NCBI GenBank assembly: GCA_040757355.1
Contig: JBFLWY010000022.1
Coordinates: 1-48,404, forward strand
DNA from: DTYU01 sp040757355
GTDB taxonomy: Bacteria > Bacillota > Desulfotomaculia > Desulfotomaculales > Ammonificaceae
Length of the DNA stretch: 48,404 nt
Direction of reading: 5' to 3'
Shown here: positions 47,939 to 48,404 of the stretch, piece after piece
Layout of the letters: each line of letters starts with the position of its first letter
How positions within the stretch are numbered: the stretch's first letter is position 1
Program-made: the position numbers and the translations under genes
Notes under the pieces: generated by a model
Told to the model about the DNA's origin: nothing
The model's input: only the letters and a program-made list of their open reading frames with translations
The model's database searches: none

Positions 47939-48404
47939 GAAAATAGTCGTTCAACCTTATACTGACAGCCCAGCACTCAGTGTAATCCTTGAAGTTTGAA
48001 AGCTATCACTTCATTAAGCTCAATGAAGGTCTGTCCTTCGAAGTGCAAGAAGTCTATTGAGTGCTGGGTGGGGTCCGTTCGACGTTCGACGTTGATAATG
48101 AGAACAAAGCCTAAGCGGTTGAAACATTTTCATTTCCGGTGGCGACCCAGCACTCAATGTAATCCTTGAAGTTTAAAAGCTATCACTTCGTTAAGCTCAA
48201 TGAAGGTCTGTCCTTCGAAGTGCAAGAAGTCTATTGAGTGCTGGGTCGTGAATGACTCCCCCGAAAATAGTCGTTCAACCTTATACTGACAGCCCAGCAC
48301 TCAATGTAATCCTTGAAGTTTGAAAGCTATCACTTCATTAAGCTCAATGAAGGTCTGTCCTTCGAAGTGCAAGAAGTCTATTGAGTGCTGGGTGGGGTCC
48401 GTTC
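47933..48404. repeat. tandem array of 100-bp palindromic repeats
   Basis: Three complete 100-bp copies lie in the same orientation at 47969-48068, 48146-48245 and 48293-48392, separated by spacers of 77 and 47 bp. Copies one and three differ at a single base and share their flanks, so the array has a higher-order period of 324 bp. The window ends 12 bp into the repeat of the first spacer. No reading frame of note lies within it. Confidence 0.9.

Noticed and set aside
47933..48404. CRISPR array
   Set aside because: The repeats are 100 bp and the two spacers differ in size (77 and 47 bp) and themselves recur in the next unit. No cas gene is present. This is a tandem/dispersed repeat, not CRISPR.

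Overview
The window looks like the chromosome of an anaerobic, probably spore-forming Gram-positive bacterium of the Desulfotomaculum/Pelotomaculum/Moorella/Thermincola type (Bacillota). The evidence is the gene content: rplT followed by Ktr potassium uptake, pheST-zapA-U32 peptidase-mutS2, a YqzL micro-protein, DnaD with a DnaC/DnaI-type loader, a two-gene sufCB, orphan corrinoid/dehydratase-type activases, a LysM-GH18 cortex-lytic type enzyme, a CAP-domain protein and multihaem c-type cytochromes. GC is intermediate, and GTG/TTG starts with strong GGAGG-type ribosome sites are common. The species cannot be named from sequence alone.

Layout. 1-3.6 kb: end of rplT, ktrB, ktrA, a SpoU-family RNA methyltransferase and an unlisted 30-residue yqzL with its own promoter. 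4-6.3 kb: a small minus-strand gene, a secreted LysM-GH18 enzyme, then a structured leader before pheS. 6.3-19.1 kb: housekeeping run pheS, pheT, zapA, NIF3-like, U32 peptidase, mutS2, DUF89, sufC, sufB/D. 19.6-23.5 kb: a secreted multihaem cytochrome locus with an octahaem protein, two tandem beta-sandwich plus pentahaem paralogues and the tail of a third. 23.8-31.2 kb: gap, amphi-Trp, TtcA-like, YbjQ, HgdC-like activase, DUF456, a DUF503-CobU fusion, DnaD and helicase loader. 31.4-34.6 kb: EEP hydrolase, CAP-domain protein with a folded leader, a hypothetical protein, a cysteine-rich protein. 34.7-37.2 kb: fur-feoA-feoB behind a Fur-box promoter. 37.5-46.5 kb: DUF2680-like protein, an ASKHA activase without its ferredoxin, DUF2225 protein, zur-znuA-znuC-znuB, HAD phosphatase, YjbQ, and a cyclic-nucleotide-domain/DUF2225 protein. 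46.6-48.4 kb: a five-repeat Pho box, pstS, then a repeat array that runs off the window.

Metal and phosphate homeostasis form a theme: iron (Fur/FeoAB), zinc (Zur/ZnuABC) and phosphate (PstS) each have a readable operator. The cytochrome locus implies extracytoplasmic electron transfer.

The least ordinary feature is a family of 100-bp imperfect palindromes with ends CCCAGCACTCA...TGAGTGCTGGG. Copies lie near 24.9-25.2, 39.6, 42.1 and 48.0-48.4 kb, and a 28-bp minimal version sits in frame inside mutS2. They provide C-terminal codons or stop codons for two genes. They occur as core-spacer-core dimers and as an apparent recombined solo copy, and at the right end they form a 324-bp higher-order tandem unit.
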